Shown: positions 44,189-53,564, counted from the stretch's first letter. The stretch: DNA of 64,000 bases from Paenibacillus xylanexedens (GCF_007676705.1 NZ_VEBF01000008.1:102255-166254); one strand, 5' to 3'. Translations and numbers: made by a program. Notes: generated by a model from the sequence alone, not told the origin.

Positions 44189-45151
44189 ATTAACGAGACT
44201 GTGCCCGTCGGATCTGCAAAAAAAACACAACCAAAGATTCCCCGGCGAACTTCATTCAAAAAGGAAATCAAGAAAAGCTGGCCTTTGTATGTACTGTGTA
44301 TTCCCGCTTTTGTGTTTGTCTGCATCTTTTCTTATGGCCCGATGGTAGGTTTGCTCATGGCATTTCAGGACTACAAACCATGGCTGGGCATCGGAGGTTC
44401 AAGGTGGATCGGGTTAGATAATTTCGAACGAATTTTCCAGTACAAAGAAGCAACGCAAGCCATAATCAACACACTGATCATTGCCGTTTCCAAAATAATC
44501 GTCGGTATTATCGTTCCAATCGTCATGGCTATTCTGCTGAGTGAAGTCCGAAATATGGGCATTAAGAAAAGTGTACAGACTCTGGTGTATCTGCCGCATT
44601 TCTTGTCCTGGGTCACGGTCGCGGGGTTAATGATCGACATTCTCGGTTTAGACGGGGGAATCAACCACATCTTAACAAGGGTTTTCGGCAACGATCCCAT
44701 TTACTTCTTGGGTGATCCTGATCTGTTTCGGTTCACGGTTGTGGTCAGTGATGTGTGGAAGAGCTTCGGCTTTGGCATGATTGTCTATCTGGCGACCATT
44801 GCGGGAATTAATCCTTCCTATTACGAAGCGGCTGAGATCGATGGTGCCACACGCCGGCAGCAAATTCGATACGTCACCTTGCCTAGCATGCTGCCCATGA
44901 TCATCGTCATTTCTACACTGAGTCTGGGGAATATTCTGGATGCGGGTTTTGATCAAGTCTTCAATCTGTATAATCCGCTAGTCTACAGTACGGGAGATAT
45001 CATTGACACCTATGTCTACCGTTCATCCTTGTTAAACGGACAATATGGATTCGGGACCGCTGTAGGACTATTTAAATCGGGGATCAGTCTGATCTTGATC
45101 GTCGTCTCTTACAGGCTGGCCTACAAATACGCCAATTACAAAATATTCTAA
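44189..45151 (+). CDS. Carbohydrate ABC permease, LplB-like (CUT1)
   Basis: Six hydrophobic helices and the EAA loop (YYEAAEIDGATRRQQIRYVTLP) identify a CUT1 sugar permease of about 320 residues. The N-terminal PLYVLCIPAFVFVCIFSYGP is typical of LplB. No ATPase is encoded here, so a shared MsmX-type ATPase is likely used, as is usual for the class. The start is unclear: AGAGGAGG (44173-44180) sits eight bases before an in-frame ATT at 44189, the first GTG is at 44201, and a TTG at 44105 would put a cre box inside the gene. A one-base T insertion after ATG 44182 would also explain this. Confidence 0.85.
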   Translation: MNETVPVGSAKKTQPKIPRRTSFKKEIKKSWPLYVLCIPAFVFVCIFSYGPMVGLLMAFQDYKPWLGIGGSRWIGLDNFERIFQYKEATQAIINTLIIAVSKIIVGIIVPIVMAILLSEVRNMGIKKSVQTLVYLPHFLSWVTVAGLMIDILGLDGGINHILTRVFGNDPIYFLGDPDLFRFTVVVSDVWKSFGFGMIVYLATIAGINPSYYEAAEIDGATRRQQIRYVTLPSMLPMIIVISTLSLGNILDAGFDQVFNLYNPLVYSTGDIIDTYVYRSSLLNGQYGFGTAVGLFKSGISLILIVVSYRLAYKYANYKIF

Positions 45152-45169
45152 CAAGGAGGGAGATGAATC

Positions 45170-46039
45170 ATGTACCATAAGACGACAGGCTATAGAGTAT
45201 TCTCATATTTTAATTACGCGTTTATGATACTGGCTGGTCTGGCGTGTTTTCTTCCACTACTTCATCTGTTGGCACAATCACTAAGCAGTAAAGCCGCCAT
45301 AAGCGGTAATATGGTGTCATTTTGGCCGGTCGGGTTCAATGTGGATGCCTATATCAAAACGTTCAACAATTCCAATTTCAACGGCGCCATGCTGACATCC
45401 ATCATTCGAACGGTTCTGGGTACGTGCATCAGCATGTTCATCCTGATCTGTGCAGGTTATGCCCTGTCCAAGGAATTCCGGGGCCGCAACATGCTCATGT
45501 GGTTTTTTATATTTACCATGCTCTTCTCAGGGGGATTGATCCCTTCTTACATTTTGATAACAGCCCTTGGATTGAAGGACACCATCTGGGCACTTGTGCT
45601 TCCCGGTGCTTTCGGTGCGTATAATCTGATTCTTCTCGTTAATTTCTTCAAAACAATTCCAAAAGCCTTGGAAGAAGCAGCATTCATTGACGGAGCGTCC
45701 TTTTTCGTGATCCTCAGCAAAATATATTTGCCGTTATCTCTGCCTGGCATAGCGACCGTATCCTTGTTCATTATGGTGGGGCACTGGAATTCCTGGTTTG
45801 ACGGGATTTTGTACATGTCGGATGCGAGTAAGTATCCGCTGGCTTCGTTCTTACAGACTGTTGTCGTGCAGAGCAATATGCAAAATATGGCGATGAGCCA
45901 GTCCGAGGTGGCGGCAATGTCGGAGCAAAGTATCAAAGCAGCTCAAATTTTTGTCAGTACGCTGCCGATCATTTTGGTCTATCCTTTTTTACAACGATAT
46001 TTCGTGAAGGGTATCGTTCTAGGAGCCGTAAAAGAATAG
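45170..46039 (+). CDS. Carbohydrate ABC permease, LplC-like (CUT1)
   Basis: A 289-residue second permease with about six helices and the EAA loop ALEEAAFIDGASFFVILSKIYLPLSLPG. The C-terminal ending YPFLQRYFVKGIVLGAVKE is diagnostic of the LplC/YtcP group. AAGGAGGGAG precedes the ATG, 18 bases after the first permease. The two form the heterodimeric membrane pore of the importer whose binding protein is encoded 250 bases downstream, past a palindromic repeat. Confidence 0.92.
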   Translation: MYHKTTGYRVFSYFNYAFMILAGLACFLPLLHLLAQSLSSKAAISGNMVSFWPVGFNVDAYIKTFNNSNFNGAMLTSIIRTVLGTCISMFILICAGYALSKEFRGRNMLMWFFIFTMLFSGGLIPSYILITALGLKDTIWALVLPGAFGAYNLILLVNFFKTIPKALEEAAFIDGASFFVILSKIYLPLSLPGIATVSLFIMVGHWNSWFDGILYMSDASKYPLASFLQTVVVQSNMQNMAMSQSEVAAMSEQSIKAAQIFVSTLPIILVYPFLQRYFVKGIVLGAVKE

Positions 46040-46061
46040 TTAGGATGACGAAATTGGATTA

Positions 46062-46253
46062 CTATAAGTTCAACTAAAATTTACACGATAACGGAGAGGA
46101 CAGAAATAACCTGAAGAAGCGGAGCGTTCGCCTTTATTACCAGAATTTCACCTTTGTAAAAGTGAATAAAAAAATTCTGGGAATAACAGCGATCGGAAGG
46201 TTGTTCTGTCATCGAAGTGCCAGTGTAAATATTCAATTAGTTGACTTATATAG
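46062..46253. repeat. 192-bp palindromic interspersed repeat, copy B
   Basis: This copy aligns end to end with the element at 7617-7809. It has slightly degraded ends (CTATAAGTTCAACTAA; right end TTAGTTGACTTATATAG), the same AATTTACAC/GTGTAAAT inner arms and the GGAAGGTTGTTCTGTCATCG block. The central stem is CCAGAATTT/AAATTCTGG, so both arms changed together relative to copy A. It lies between the second permease gene and the binding-protein gene of one operon, 37 bases before the latter's start, and would be transcribed with them. Confidence 0.85.
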
Positions 46254-46290
46254 AAAACAAATTGAGCTTGAGTGAAGGGGGCATGTTTCC

Positions 46291-47976
46291 ATGAAGAAAA
46301 GAACTGATTTATGGAAAATGGTAAGTATGGTTATGATATCGGCTGTTCTTGTGGTTGGCTGCAGCAAAGGGGAGAGTGCTTCCGAGACCGCACCGGCATC
46401 GGTGCTCAAGGATGGAAAATATGATCCGCCGTTTACGATCACGATCGCCAAACAACAGGATGAGAATGCTGGAAAATACATCAATGGTGAGACGTTGAAT
46501 GACAATGTATTGACCCGTTGGGGCGAACAAAACCTGGGTATCAAAATCCAAACCACCCTGCTGGGAGGTGATGCTTCACAATATAATACCAAGCTGCGGC
46601 TGGCACTGACGGGTTCAGAGAAACTACCAGACGTTCTGCCCGTCTATGACACCATGCTGGTCAATGATCTGATCGATTCGGGACAGGTCAAAGAAATTAC
46701 GGAAGACATCTCAACCTACATGCCTGATCGGATTAAAGACATATACAAACAATACCCAACAACCTTCAATCCAGTGGTTAGAGAAGGCAAGGTTTACGGG
46801 ATGGCAATCGCGCCCAATCTGACGGAAGGCGAAGTCATGCTGATCCGCCAGGACTGGTTGGACAAATTGAATTTGAAAGCGCCAACAACGATTGAAGAGT
46901 TTGAGCAAGTCATCGCGGCGTTCACCAATGAGGACCCGGACGGGAACGGCAAGAAAGACACATATGGTTTTACATTTTCGGGTAAAGATTCCTACAATAC
47001 GGGCTGGGTTAGCGATCCGGTTATGATTTTCAGCGCATACACAGGCAAGCACCTTCCAAGACAATGGCATAACGACAACGGCAAACTCACCTATGGATCT
47101 GTGGCTGATGGCAACAAAGAGGCACTGGCCAAGTTGCGCGATTGGTATGCAAAAGGGTATTTGAACAAAGAATTGGCCACTCAAGGGGCCTGGGATGCAC
47201 TATCCGATTTCACGGAGGGGAAAGCAGGCATCATCATTGGTCGTCCTTGGCTTTACGACAGTGTGAAAGACGTGGAGAAAAATGTGAATGGTGCGAAAAT
47301 TAGTGCTTATCCGACCATTCAAGGCGTGAACGGTGATAAGACCTATCAGTCCGCACAGTTGAACGATGGCGTGTTCATGTTTAACAAGGACTTTCAGAAC
47401 ATGGAAGCCTTCTTCCTGTACTACGATAAAATGTACGATGCTGCGTTCAGCACGGGAGATTTCAAATACGGCTACGCTCAGGGATACGATTACGATATCG
47501 TCAATGAGGAAGTCACTTTCGATCCAACGAAATTCAATACGCCATTAGAGGCTGTGCAAGGCGTTGGGAAAATGGCATTTACCAAAAATACACCGAGTGT
47601 TGACGGTCCCGGCAAATCGTACTTCGATCTGGCGAACGGTGTCGAAGCCGACACAGGCGTCCTCATTCAGAGCGCTTCAAAGGATCAAACGACACAGGAC
47701 GGATACCGGATTTCGTATGAAAACAGGGATGTTTTACTGCCAAATGAGTTTAACGGTCCACCAACGCCGACGATGCAAAATGTGTGGGAACAGTTGACCA
47801 CCATGGAACAAGAGACTTTCACCAAAATCATATATGGCAATGAGCCACTTGAAGCATTTGATACCTTTGTCAAACAGTGGCATGAAAAAGGCGGAGACAC
47901 CGTTATCGAAGAAGTTAACGAATGGTACAACCAAGCCAGCGAGACAGATGTAATGACACTGATGAATCTGAAATAA
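46291..47976 (+). CDS. Carbohydrate-binding lipoprotein, LipO-like
   Basis: The signal peptide ends in the lipobox VLVVGCSKG, so it is a membrane-attached extracellular binding protein. At 561 residues it fits the large LipO/YtcQ type used with LplB/LplC permeases. The body shows the expected NEDPDGNGKKDTYGFTFSG calcium-like loop and C-terminal FDTFVKQWHEKGGDTVIEEVNEWY. The substrate is probably an oligosaccharide released by the GH43 enzymes next door. AAGGGGG lies before the ATG. Repeat copy B separates it from the permease genes. Confidence 0.92.
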   Translation: MKKRTDLWKMVSMVMISAVLVVGCSKGESASETAPASVLKDGKYDPPFTITIAKQQDENAGKYINGETLNDNVLTRWGEQNLGIKIQTTLLGGDASQYNTKLRLALTGSEKLPDVLPVYDTMLVNDLIDSGQVKEITEDISTYMPDRIKDIYKQYPTTFNPVVREGKVYGMAIAPNLTEGEVMLIRQDWLDKLNLKAPTTIEEFEQVIAAFTNEDPDGNGKKDTYGFTFSGKDSYNTGWVSDPVMIFSAYTGKHLPRQWHNDNGKLTYGSVADGNKEALAKLRDWYAKGYLNKELATQGAWDALSDFTEGKAGIIIGRPWLYDSVKDVEKNVNGAKISAYPTIQGVNGDKTYQSAQLNDGVFMFNKDFQNMEAFFLYYDKMYDAAFSTGDFKYGYAQGYDYDIVNEEVTFDPTKFNTPLEAVQGVGKMAFTKNTPSVDGPGKSYFDLANGVEADTGVLIQSASKDQTTQDGYRISYENRDVLLPNEFNGPPTPTMQNVWEQLTTMEQETFTKIIYGNEPLEAFDTFVKQWHEKGGDTVIEEVNEWYNQASETDVMTLMNLK

Positions 47977-47993
47977 AGTCAAGTTTCAACCAG

Positions 47994-48025
47994 GATCAGC
48001 CTTCCGGCAACAGGAAGGTTGGTCT
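47994..48025 (+). terminator. Hairpin after the binding-protein gene (partial terminator or stabiliser)
   Basis: GATCAGCCTTCC pairs with GGAAGGTTGGTC, but the following TTCTAAAAAA is a poor T tract. It may protect the abundant binding-protein mRNA or give partial readthrough into the GH43 genes. Confidence 0.5.
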
Positions 48026-48048
48026 TCTAAAAAAGGAGATGATGAGAC

Positions 48049-49767
48049 ATGATCAAAGGTAAATCGTGGATTGCTATCGCCATTGTATTGATGTTGTTAA
48101 CACTTCAATTAACGTCCTCAGCTCAGACCGTTCACGCTGCCGCTGGCGAAGAGACCCATATTGCTGCAACACTGTTTGTGTTGAAGAACGAATCCGAAGT
48201 ATCCAACGCCAAAATCCATTGGGCACCTGTAACGGGAGCCACAGCATACGAGTTGTACAGATCCGAGAACAATGCGCCCTATACTTTATTACAGACCTTA
48301 ACCGGTATAACGACGGACGATTATGACCTCAACATAGGTAGCACGTACAAATACCAAGTGAAGGCATATGGCGGAACTTCCTTCATTGCCTCCGCTGTCT
48401 CACCAGAATATACCCCTTACAGCCTTCCAGAAAACCTCACAACTTTTGATAATACAACGCAATCAACGCTCATGCTTCCGAATGAACTAAAAGTGGGGGA
48501 TACCTACTACAGATTCAATTTCGTACAAAAATCATCAGGTGGTTTTGGTGAAATGATTCAACAGACATCAACGGATGATATCACTTACGGTAACGACAAA
48601 GTGGTTCTTTCCTACACGGATCATCCCGATCTGGCGAATTCTAAATTTGAGGGGATTAATATCCTATACCATGCGCCCACGAACAAATTCGTTTTTTGGG
48701 CTCACTATGAAAACAGTACAGACTACACACTTGCCAGGGTATCTGTAGCTTCGGCTACGCCTGGAGAAAACTTTACATTTCACAAAAGCTTTCGACCGGA
48801 AGGAAACGAGTCCAGAGATATCTCCATTTTCAAAGATGACGATGATTCGGCGTATCTGATCTCTACGGCCAATAATAATTCGGACACGATTTTGTATAAA
48901 TTGACCTCCGATTGGCTGGATGTGGATCATCAAGTTTCAGTTATTTACCAAAATCAACACAGGGAACTGCCCAAAATGATCAAAAAAGATGGCATTTATT
49001 ACTTGTTCTCTTCCCAAGCGGCAGGTTGGTATCCGAGCATACCCTTGTATTCTTCAGCAACAAGCATAGACGGCGATTGGTCTGAATTACGAACGATTGG
49101 CAACACGTCAACCTTCTCGGCGCAGTCGGGTTCCGTCATGCGTGTGAAGCCAAACACGGGCAACAACGTGGTTATGGTTGCATATCGCTGGATGTTCGGC
49201 TGGGCAGGTACGCAAAATGGAACAACGGAGGAACGACTGCTTCCCGTTTGGTTCTCCGATGGTTACGCATTTTATGATTATTTTGATCAAGTCCTGTACA
49301 ACACAAGTGATGATGTTGTCGTTCCCGTTCAGAATGGAAAACTGCTGTCGCAAGGTAAACCTGCAACAGCGCAAACGGCTACCGGAACGAACCCGGCAAG
49401 TTATGCTAATGATGGTAACTATCAAACCGAATGGATCGGCACAGGCAGTTCCTGGCCACATTGGTGGAAGGTAGACCTCGGCTCCGTTCAACAATTGAAT
49501 AATGTGCAAATCTCCTGGTGGATGCAAAAAGGCTCCGAAGGTTTTTATAAATACAAAATCGAGACCAGTACGGATAATGTGAACTGGACCGTGGCATTGG
49601 ATCGAACCAATAATACATCTTACGGTTTCACATCAGATACGCTATCGAGCACTGCTGCCAGATACGTACGAATTAATATGCAAAATGCGGCACTTCATAA
49701 CAACCCCAACAATTGGTACACGCCAAGACTATGGGAGGTGAAGATATTTGGAACAAGTGCAGAATAA
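48049..49767 (+). CDS. Secreted GH43 glycosidase with Fn3-like and CBM32 (F5/8C) domains
   Basis: A signal peptide (cut near SSAQTVHAA) exports it. Residues ~38-125 look like an Fn3 domain (IHWAPVTGATAYELYRSENN), ~130-420 are a GH43 five-bladed propeller (RDISIFKDDDDSAYLIS; HRELPKMIKKDGIYY with the probable acid Glu), and ~430-572 are an F5/8 type C sugar-binding domain (WWKVDLGSVQQLNNVQI). The first propeller blade lacks the usual HAHGG...YYWYGE pattern seen in the next gene. It probably trims arabinan- or galactan-type chains outside the cell. AAAGGAG precedes the ATG. Confidence 0.85.
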   Translation: MIKGKSWIAIAIVLMLLTLQLTSSAQTVHAAAGEETHIAATLFVLKNESEVSNAKIHWAPVTGATAYELYRSENNAPYTLLQTLTGITTDDYDLNIGSTYKYQVKAYGGTSFIASAVSPEYTPYSLPENLTTFDNTTQSTLMLPNELKVGDTYYRFNFVQKSSGGFGEMIQQTSTDDITYGNDKVVLSYTDHPDLANSKFEGINILYHAPTNKFVFWAHYENSTDYTLARVSVASATPGENFTFHKSFRPEGNESRDISIFKDDDDSAYLISTANNNSDTILYKLTSDWLDVDHQVSVIYQNQHRELPKMIKKDGIYYLFSSQAAGWYPSIPLYSSATSIDGDWSELRTIGNTSTFSAQSGSVMRVKPNTGNNVVMVAYRWMFGWAGTQNGTTEERLLPVWFSDGYAFYDYFDQVLYNTSDDVVVPVQNGKLLSQGKPATAQTATGTNPASYANDGNYQTEWIGTGSSWPHWWKVDLGSVQQLNNVQISWWMQKGSEGFYKYKIETSTDNVNWTVALDRTNNTSYGFTSDTLSSTAARYVRINMQNAALHNNPNNWYTPRLWEVKIFGTSAE

Positions 49768-50701
49768 TCAATTAACCAATGGTACCATCTGGAAGGATCT
49801 CAGTGGTCAACCGATTCATGCCCATGGTGGACATATGTTATTCCATGACGATTATTATTACTGGTATGGTGAAGATCGGAGAGACGATATTTATGTTAGT
49901 TGTTACCGTTCCAGGGATCTATTCAACTGGGAGTTTCGGAACCATATCCTGATGACCTCTACGCCAGCTGCACCCATTCGAGTTCGGACGAATCTGAGAT
50001 TAATGAATGACAAAGGCGGAAAGGTAAATCTCGAACGACCTAAAGTACTTTTCAACGCAGTGACAAAAAAGTTCGTCCTCTGGGTCCACTATGAGAATGG
50101 TGACAATTACAATGATGCCGCGTGCGCCATAGCCACTTCTGATTTTCCAGATAGCCATTTCGTTTATCATGGCAGCTTTAATCCGTATGGTTATATGTCA
50201 CGTGACTGCACACTCTTTCAGGATGATGACGGTACGGCATATTTTATTTCAGCTGCCCGAGACAATGCGGATCTTCACATCTATCGCCTTCAAGAAGATT
50301 ACCTTAATGTCGAAAGTCTTGTTGGGAAGTTGTGGCAGGGGGAATATCGAGAGGCGCCAGCCGTCTTTAAACGAAAAGGGAAGTACTATATGATAAGCTC
50401 CTTTTGCACGGGTTGGGAACCCAATCAAGGAAAGTACGCGATGGCTGATACGATGGATGGACCATGGGGGATGCTCAGCGATTTTGGCGATGAAACGACG
50501 TACCGAACGCAACCAGCATTTGTGCTGAAGCGATCAGAAGAGGAGTACCTATACTTTTCAGATCGCTGGAACGGATCGGATTATTTTCAGTCCAGCTATG
50601 TGGTACTGCCCATTGAGTTTAATGGGGACATTCCGATTCTGAATCATTATTCCACGTTGTCTTTGATAGAGGATGCACTTCTGATTCATTTTGATCGATA
50701 A
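49748..50701 (+). CDS. GH43 glycosidase, cytoplasmic (subfamily 24-like)
   Basis: A 317-residue single-domain GH43 without signal peptide. It has the first-blade motif PIHAHGGHMLFHDDYYYWYGE, SRDCTLFQDDDGTAY and YREAPAVFKRKGKYYM (general acid Glu). The overall pattern recalls exo-beta-1,3-galactanase-like GH43 proteins, which lack the usual Asp base. The start is TTG 49748 behind GGGAGGTG and overlaps the secreted GH43 gene by 20 bases. It likely degrades the imported oligosaccharide inside the cell, after the secreted enzyme works outside. Confidence 0.87.
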   Translation: MEQVQNNQLTNGTIWKDLSGQPIHAHGGHMLFHDDYYYWYGEDRRDDIYVSCYRSRDLFNWEFRNHILMTSTPAAPIRVRTNLRLMNDKGGKVNLERPKVLFNAVTKKFVLWVHYENGDNYNDAACAIATSDFPDSHFVYHGSFNPYGYMSRDCTLFQDDDGTAYFISAARDNADLHIYRLQEDYLNVESLVGKLWQGEYREAPAVFKRKGKYYMISSFCTGWEPNQGKYAMADTMDGPWGMLSDFGDETTYRTQPAFVLKRSEEEYLYFSDRWNGSDYFQSSYVVLPIEFNGDIPILNHYSTLSLIEDALLIHFDR

Positions 50702-50712
50702 ATGGGCTGATG

Positions 50713-50760
50713 AGAAAAGACTTTGATCCTACAGAAAATGAAGGTTCAAAGTCTTTCTTC
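50713..50760. terminator. Bidirectional terminator between GH43 and DinB genes
   Basis: AAAAGACTTTGA pairs with TTCAAAGTCTTTC over an 18-base loop. T-rich or A-rich flanks on both sides let it serve both convergent genes. Confidence 0.75.
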
Positions 50761-50803
50761 TAGCAAAATGGGGATGCAATTCAAAACGGCAGTCGAGTGA
50801 ATT

Positions 50804-51331
50804 TTATAATTGCACATCCAGCGAATAGTGATCGCGAAGTACTGATAAATGGTGGAGCTCATGTCCAGCCATAACAAATGCAATCGATCGAGCTGAAGCA
50901 GGATTCTCACTGACGATCCCTCTACAGAGCCAAGCTTCCGGCGTGAGGCGACGAAGCATAAGAATGGTTGAGCGGCGTGTGACGGCATATTCTTCGCTCA
51001 AATCGGCGAGGGTATACATATTAAAAGGGTGGGTCTGCATAAGCACGTCCTGATCGTAGCCGGGATGATTCGCTTGGTCACCTCTGGCAATGCGAAGCAA
51101 TCGGCTGCTCATGATGCGTTCGTTATCCAAAAGGTGGCCGATGACCTCTTTCACGCTCCATTTGCCTTCGGCGTAACGATAATTTCCTTGATCCTCTGTT
51201 AATGAAGAAAGTAAAGTCTGTACGATGTTGGCCTGCTGCTCCAACTTTTCAATGATGTTTCCTTCAGGAACAAGCCGGATATAACCTCCATAATAAGCTG
51301 CATATTCATCTGTAGTTGGTCTTTCAACCAT
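50804..51331 (-). CDS. DinB-family (YfiT-like) metal-binding protein
   Basis: The 175-residue protein has the four-helix DinB layout with YAEGKWSVKEVIGHLLDNERI (first metal His) and AGHELHHLSVLRDHY (paired His) at the end. YfiT/BstA-type members may use bacillithiol in thiol transfer, but this one is unassigned. ATG 51331 was chosen because AAAGGAGG lies seven bases upstream; the longer frame to 51439 runs through a hairpin. It is a single-gene unit. Confidence 0.88.
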   Translation of the reverse strand: MVERPTTDEYAAYYGGYIRLVPEGNIIEKLEQQANIVQTLLSSLTEDQGNYRYAEGKWSVKEVIGHLLDNERIMSSRLLRIARGDQANHPGYDQDVLMQTHPFNMYTLADLSEEYAVTRRSTILMLRRLTPEAWLCRGIVSENPASARSIAFVMAGHELHHLSVLRDHYSLDVQL

Positions 51332-51404
51332 GTAAATGCCTCCTTTGGGATTCGTAGCTCTGGAATATATTGTAGCATATATCTTACTTCCAGCATTGAA
51401 ATGG

Positions 51405-51437
51405 GTCCTTCCGCTTGATGGGCGGAAGGGCTTTTTC
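51405..51437 (+). terminator. Orphan plus-strand terminator-like hairpin
   Basis: CCTTCCGC pairs with GCGGAAGG and is followed by GCTTTTTC. No plus-strand gene lies just upstream, since DinB and the helicase are both on the minus strand. Confidence 0.5.
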
Positions 51438-51482
51438 ATGTGATTTGATTTGAGCAGTTACCATGATTTGGTTGTACCACTT

Positions 51483-53504
51483 CTAATCCGTACGTCGTAT
51501 CCCCTTATTTTGCACAAATTTCTCCACAACCGAAAGATCCTCCGTCACTTTTTTGAACGGCAACGTTTCCAGCACCTTTTCCCGGTAACTCTTCTTTGCA
51601 GCAGCGCTAAGACGGGAGTCAAGTATGCTGAGTATGCCAAGGTCCGTTTCACTGCGGATCAAGCGTCCAGTTCCTTGGCGTAACCGCAGAAGCATATCCG
51701 GTACAAACACCTCTATAAACGAATTCTCCGTTACAGATGCCTTATATTCATAAACAGGATCCGAAGGAACAGGGAAGGGTAGACGGAAAATAATGACCTG
51801 TGACAGGTCAGAACCCTCGATATTCACGCCTTCCCAGAATACACCTGTACCCAAGAGTACACCTTTGCTTTTCCTGAATTCAGCGATAACACTGTCCTGG
51901 GAAGAACCCTCTTTTTGAACATGGAGTGCCCACGTATATTCATTAGCCCTTGAACTCAACTTCTTATGAATGTACTTCATATCCTCCTTTGCTGAAAAAA
52001 GGACGATTGTTCTTCCCTGAGTTAGATTACAGAGTTGAACCACTTCGTTGTAAGCTGCTTCAAGATAGTTTTCGCGCTGGTCATGGTCGTAATAGGGAAC
52101 TTTGTTCGAAATGTACATCATGGCATGGTTGGTGTAGTCAAAAGGGGAGGGTTGGCGCTCTAGGAAATCTCCCTTATAACCAAGGGAGTGCGTCATATAA
52201 GAATATTGTTCCTCCAGCGTATCCCCGCCTTGGCACAGCGTTGCTGATGTTAGGATTACAGGTACCTTGCCATTAAATAAAGTGTATTTCAGAAATTGGC
52301 TTATATCTTTGGGACAGATGCTGACCGTGGCTACTCCTTGGGGATTGCTCGCCCATAGGAGGTAGTTATCCTTTATTTTAGCCAAGACATTGATGAGGGT
52401 AATAAGCCCATTTATGGCTTCAAAAGCGTCATCTATTTCCCGTTCGTGGCGGGAGGTCAAAATGGAAAGGCGCAGACTGAGATCTTTTAAATCGTTTAAG
52501 ACTTGGTTTAACGGTATTCCTTTGATTTCCGACACTTTGATTCGGTCGTTATCCTGCTTGGCATGGTGGAGCAGATCCGCATTTACCTGTTGGAATATAC
52601 GCTGGGCACATTTTTTTATGAAATTGGATTGTGAAAAAAGCCCCTTATCCCCGGACTGCTTCGTGAGAAGCTGCACAGTGGTATCCAGAATGCGGCAGAT
52701 TCCCCGATAAGTGAACTCAAGCGTTCTGGCATCCCGAACTTTTGCTTCCAGATTATGCGCTTCATCAATGACGATTAGAGCAGGCTGTTCCGAGATGATG
52801 CTTTTGGTTCCTTCTTTTTTCTTCATCAAATCCCGTATGAGCAGGTCCTGGTTCACGATAATAAAATCAATCTCGTGAGCTTTTGCATTCAATTTTGCTC
52901 TCATATCGTAAAACAAACATGCATTTTTATGATGACAACGTTCAAATTTGCAATCATTCACGGAAACGTTGGACCATTCGGCATCGCTAATTCCAGCTTT
53001 AATATCGGCTCTTTCATCAATTTCATAATCTAAAATGCGCTGGGCAAGGGTAGATACGGAGGAGTTTGCATCATCAAGACTGATCAATTCCGCTGCCCTG
53101 CTTCGGCAGGCATACTGACCCATGCCTTTCCCAACAACGGAGCGAACCGTTGAGAACCCCAACCGGCTGCCAATGATCCTTAAATCTTTATGTATCTGTT
53201 CCGAAAGCTGAATGGAAGATGTCGCTATAATGACGGGTTTTTGAGACATTTGATTCGTGAGCAGGCTCGGAATCAGGTACCCAAAAGACTTGCCGATTCC
53301 GACACCAGCTTCAATCATGGCGTTATGTCCATGGATATAAGCATCAGCTATATCGAGAGACATTTCTTGCTGTCCGATCCGCTCTCTAAGGCCGATTCGG
53401 GGGAACCGGTCGTAAATTCGGAAGATGGCGTTAACCAAAGAACGTTCGATTTCCTTTTTCGGTTCCCGTTTATTTATTTTATAGAGTTCATTTAACCAAT
53501 TCAT
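51483..53504 (-). CDS. DinG/XPD-type ATP-dependent DNA helicase
   Basis: Walker A is GVGIGKSFGY, Walker B/DEAH is LIVIDEAHNLEA, and the C-terminal helicase motifs include LLGTGVFWEGVNIEG and RLRQGTGRLIRS. Between the first two lie cysteines (ACRS near residue 120; then CKFERCHHKNACLFY) fit to hold an iron-sulfur cluster, as in XPD/DinG/YoaA enzymes. The length of 673 fits DinG without the exonuclease extension common in Firmicutes. It likely unwinds damaged or R-loop DNA. It is a stand-alone gene without an obvious SOS box in the short upstream space. Confidence 0.9.
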   Translation of the reverse strand: MNWLNELYKINKREPKKEIERSLVNAIFRIYDRFPRIGLRERIGQQEMSLDIADAYIHGHNAMIEAGVGIGKSFGYLIPSLLTNQMSQKPVIIATSSIQLSEQIHKDLRIIGSRLGFSTVRSVVGKGMGQYACRSRAAELISLDDANSSVSTLAQRILDYEIDERADIKAGISDAEWSNVSVNDCKFERCHHKNACLFYDMRAKLNAKAHEIDFIIVNQDLLIRDLMKKKEGTKSIISEQPALIVIDEAHNLEAKVRDARTLEFTYRGICRILDTTVQLLTKQSGDKGLFSQSNFIKKCAQRIFQQVNADLLHHAKQDNDRIKVSEIKGIPLNQVLNDLKDLSLRLSILTSRHEREIDDAFEAINGLITLINVLAKIKDNYLLWASNPQGVATVSICPKDISQFLKYTLFNGKVPVILTSATLCQGGDTLEEQYSYMTHSLGYKGDFLERQPSPFDYTNHAMMYISNKVPYYDHDQRENYLEAAYNEVVQLCNLTQGRTIVLFSAKEDMKYIHKKLSSRANEYTWALHVQKEGSSQDSVIAEFRKSKGVLLGTGVFWEGVNIEGSDLSQVIIFRLPFPVPSDPVYEYKASVTENSFIEVFVPDMLLRLRQGTGRLIRSETDLGILSILDSRLSAAAKKSYREKVLETLPFKKVTEDLSVVEKFVQNKGIRRTD

Positions 53505-53564
53505 AACGATCGCCCCTCTTCCGAATGATGACCTTCTTGTACTGAATTTTGGAGACGCGTTACC

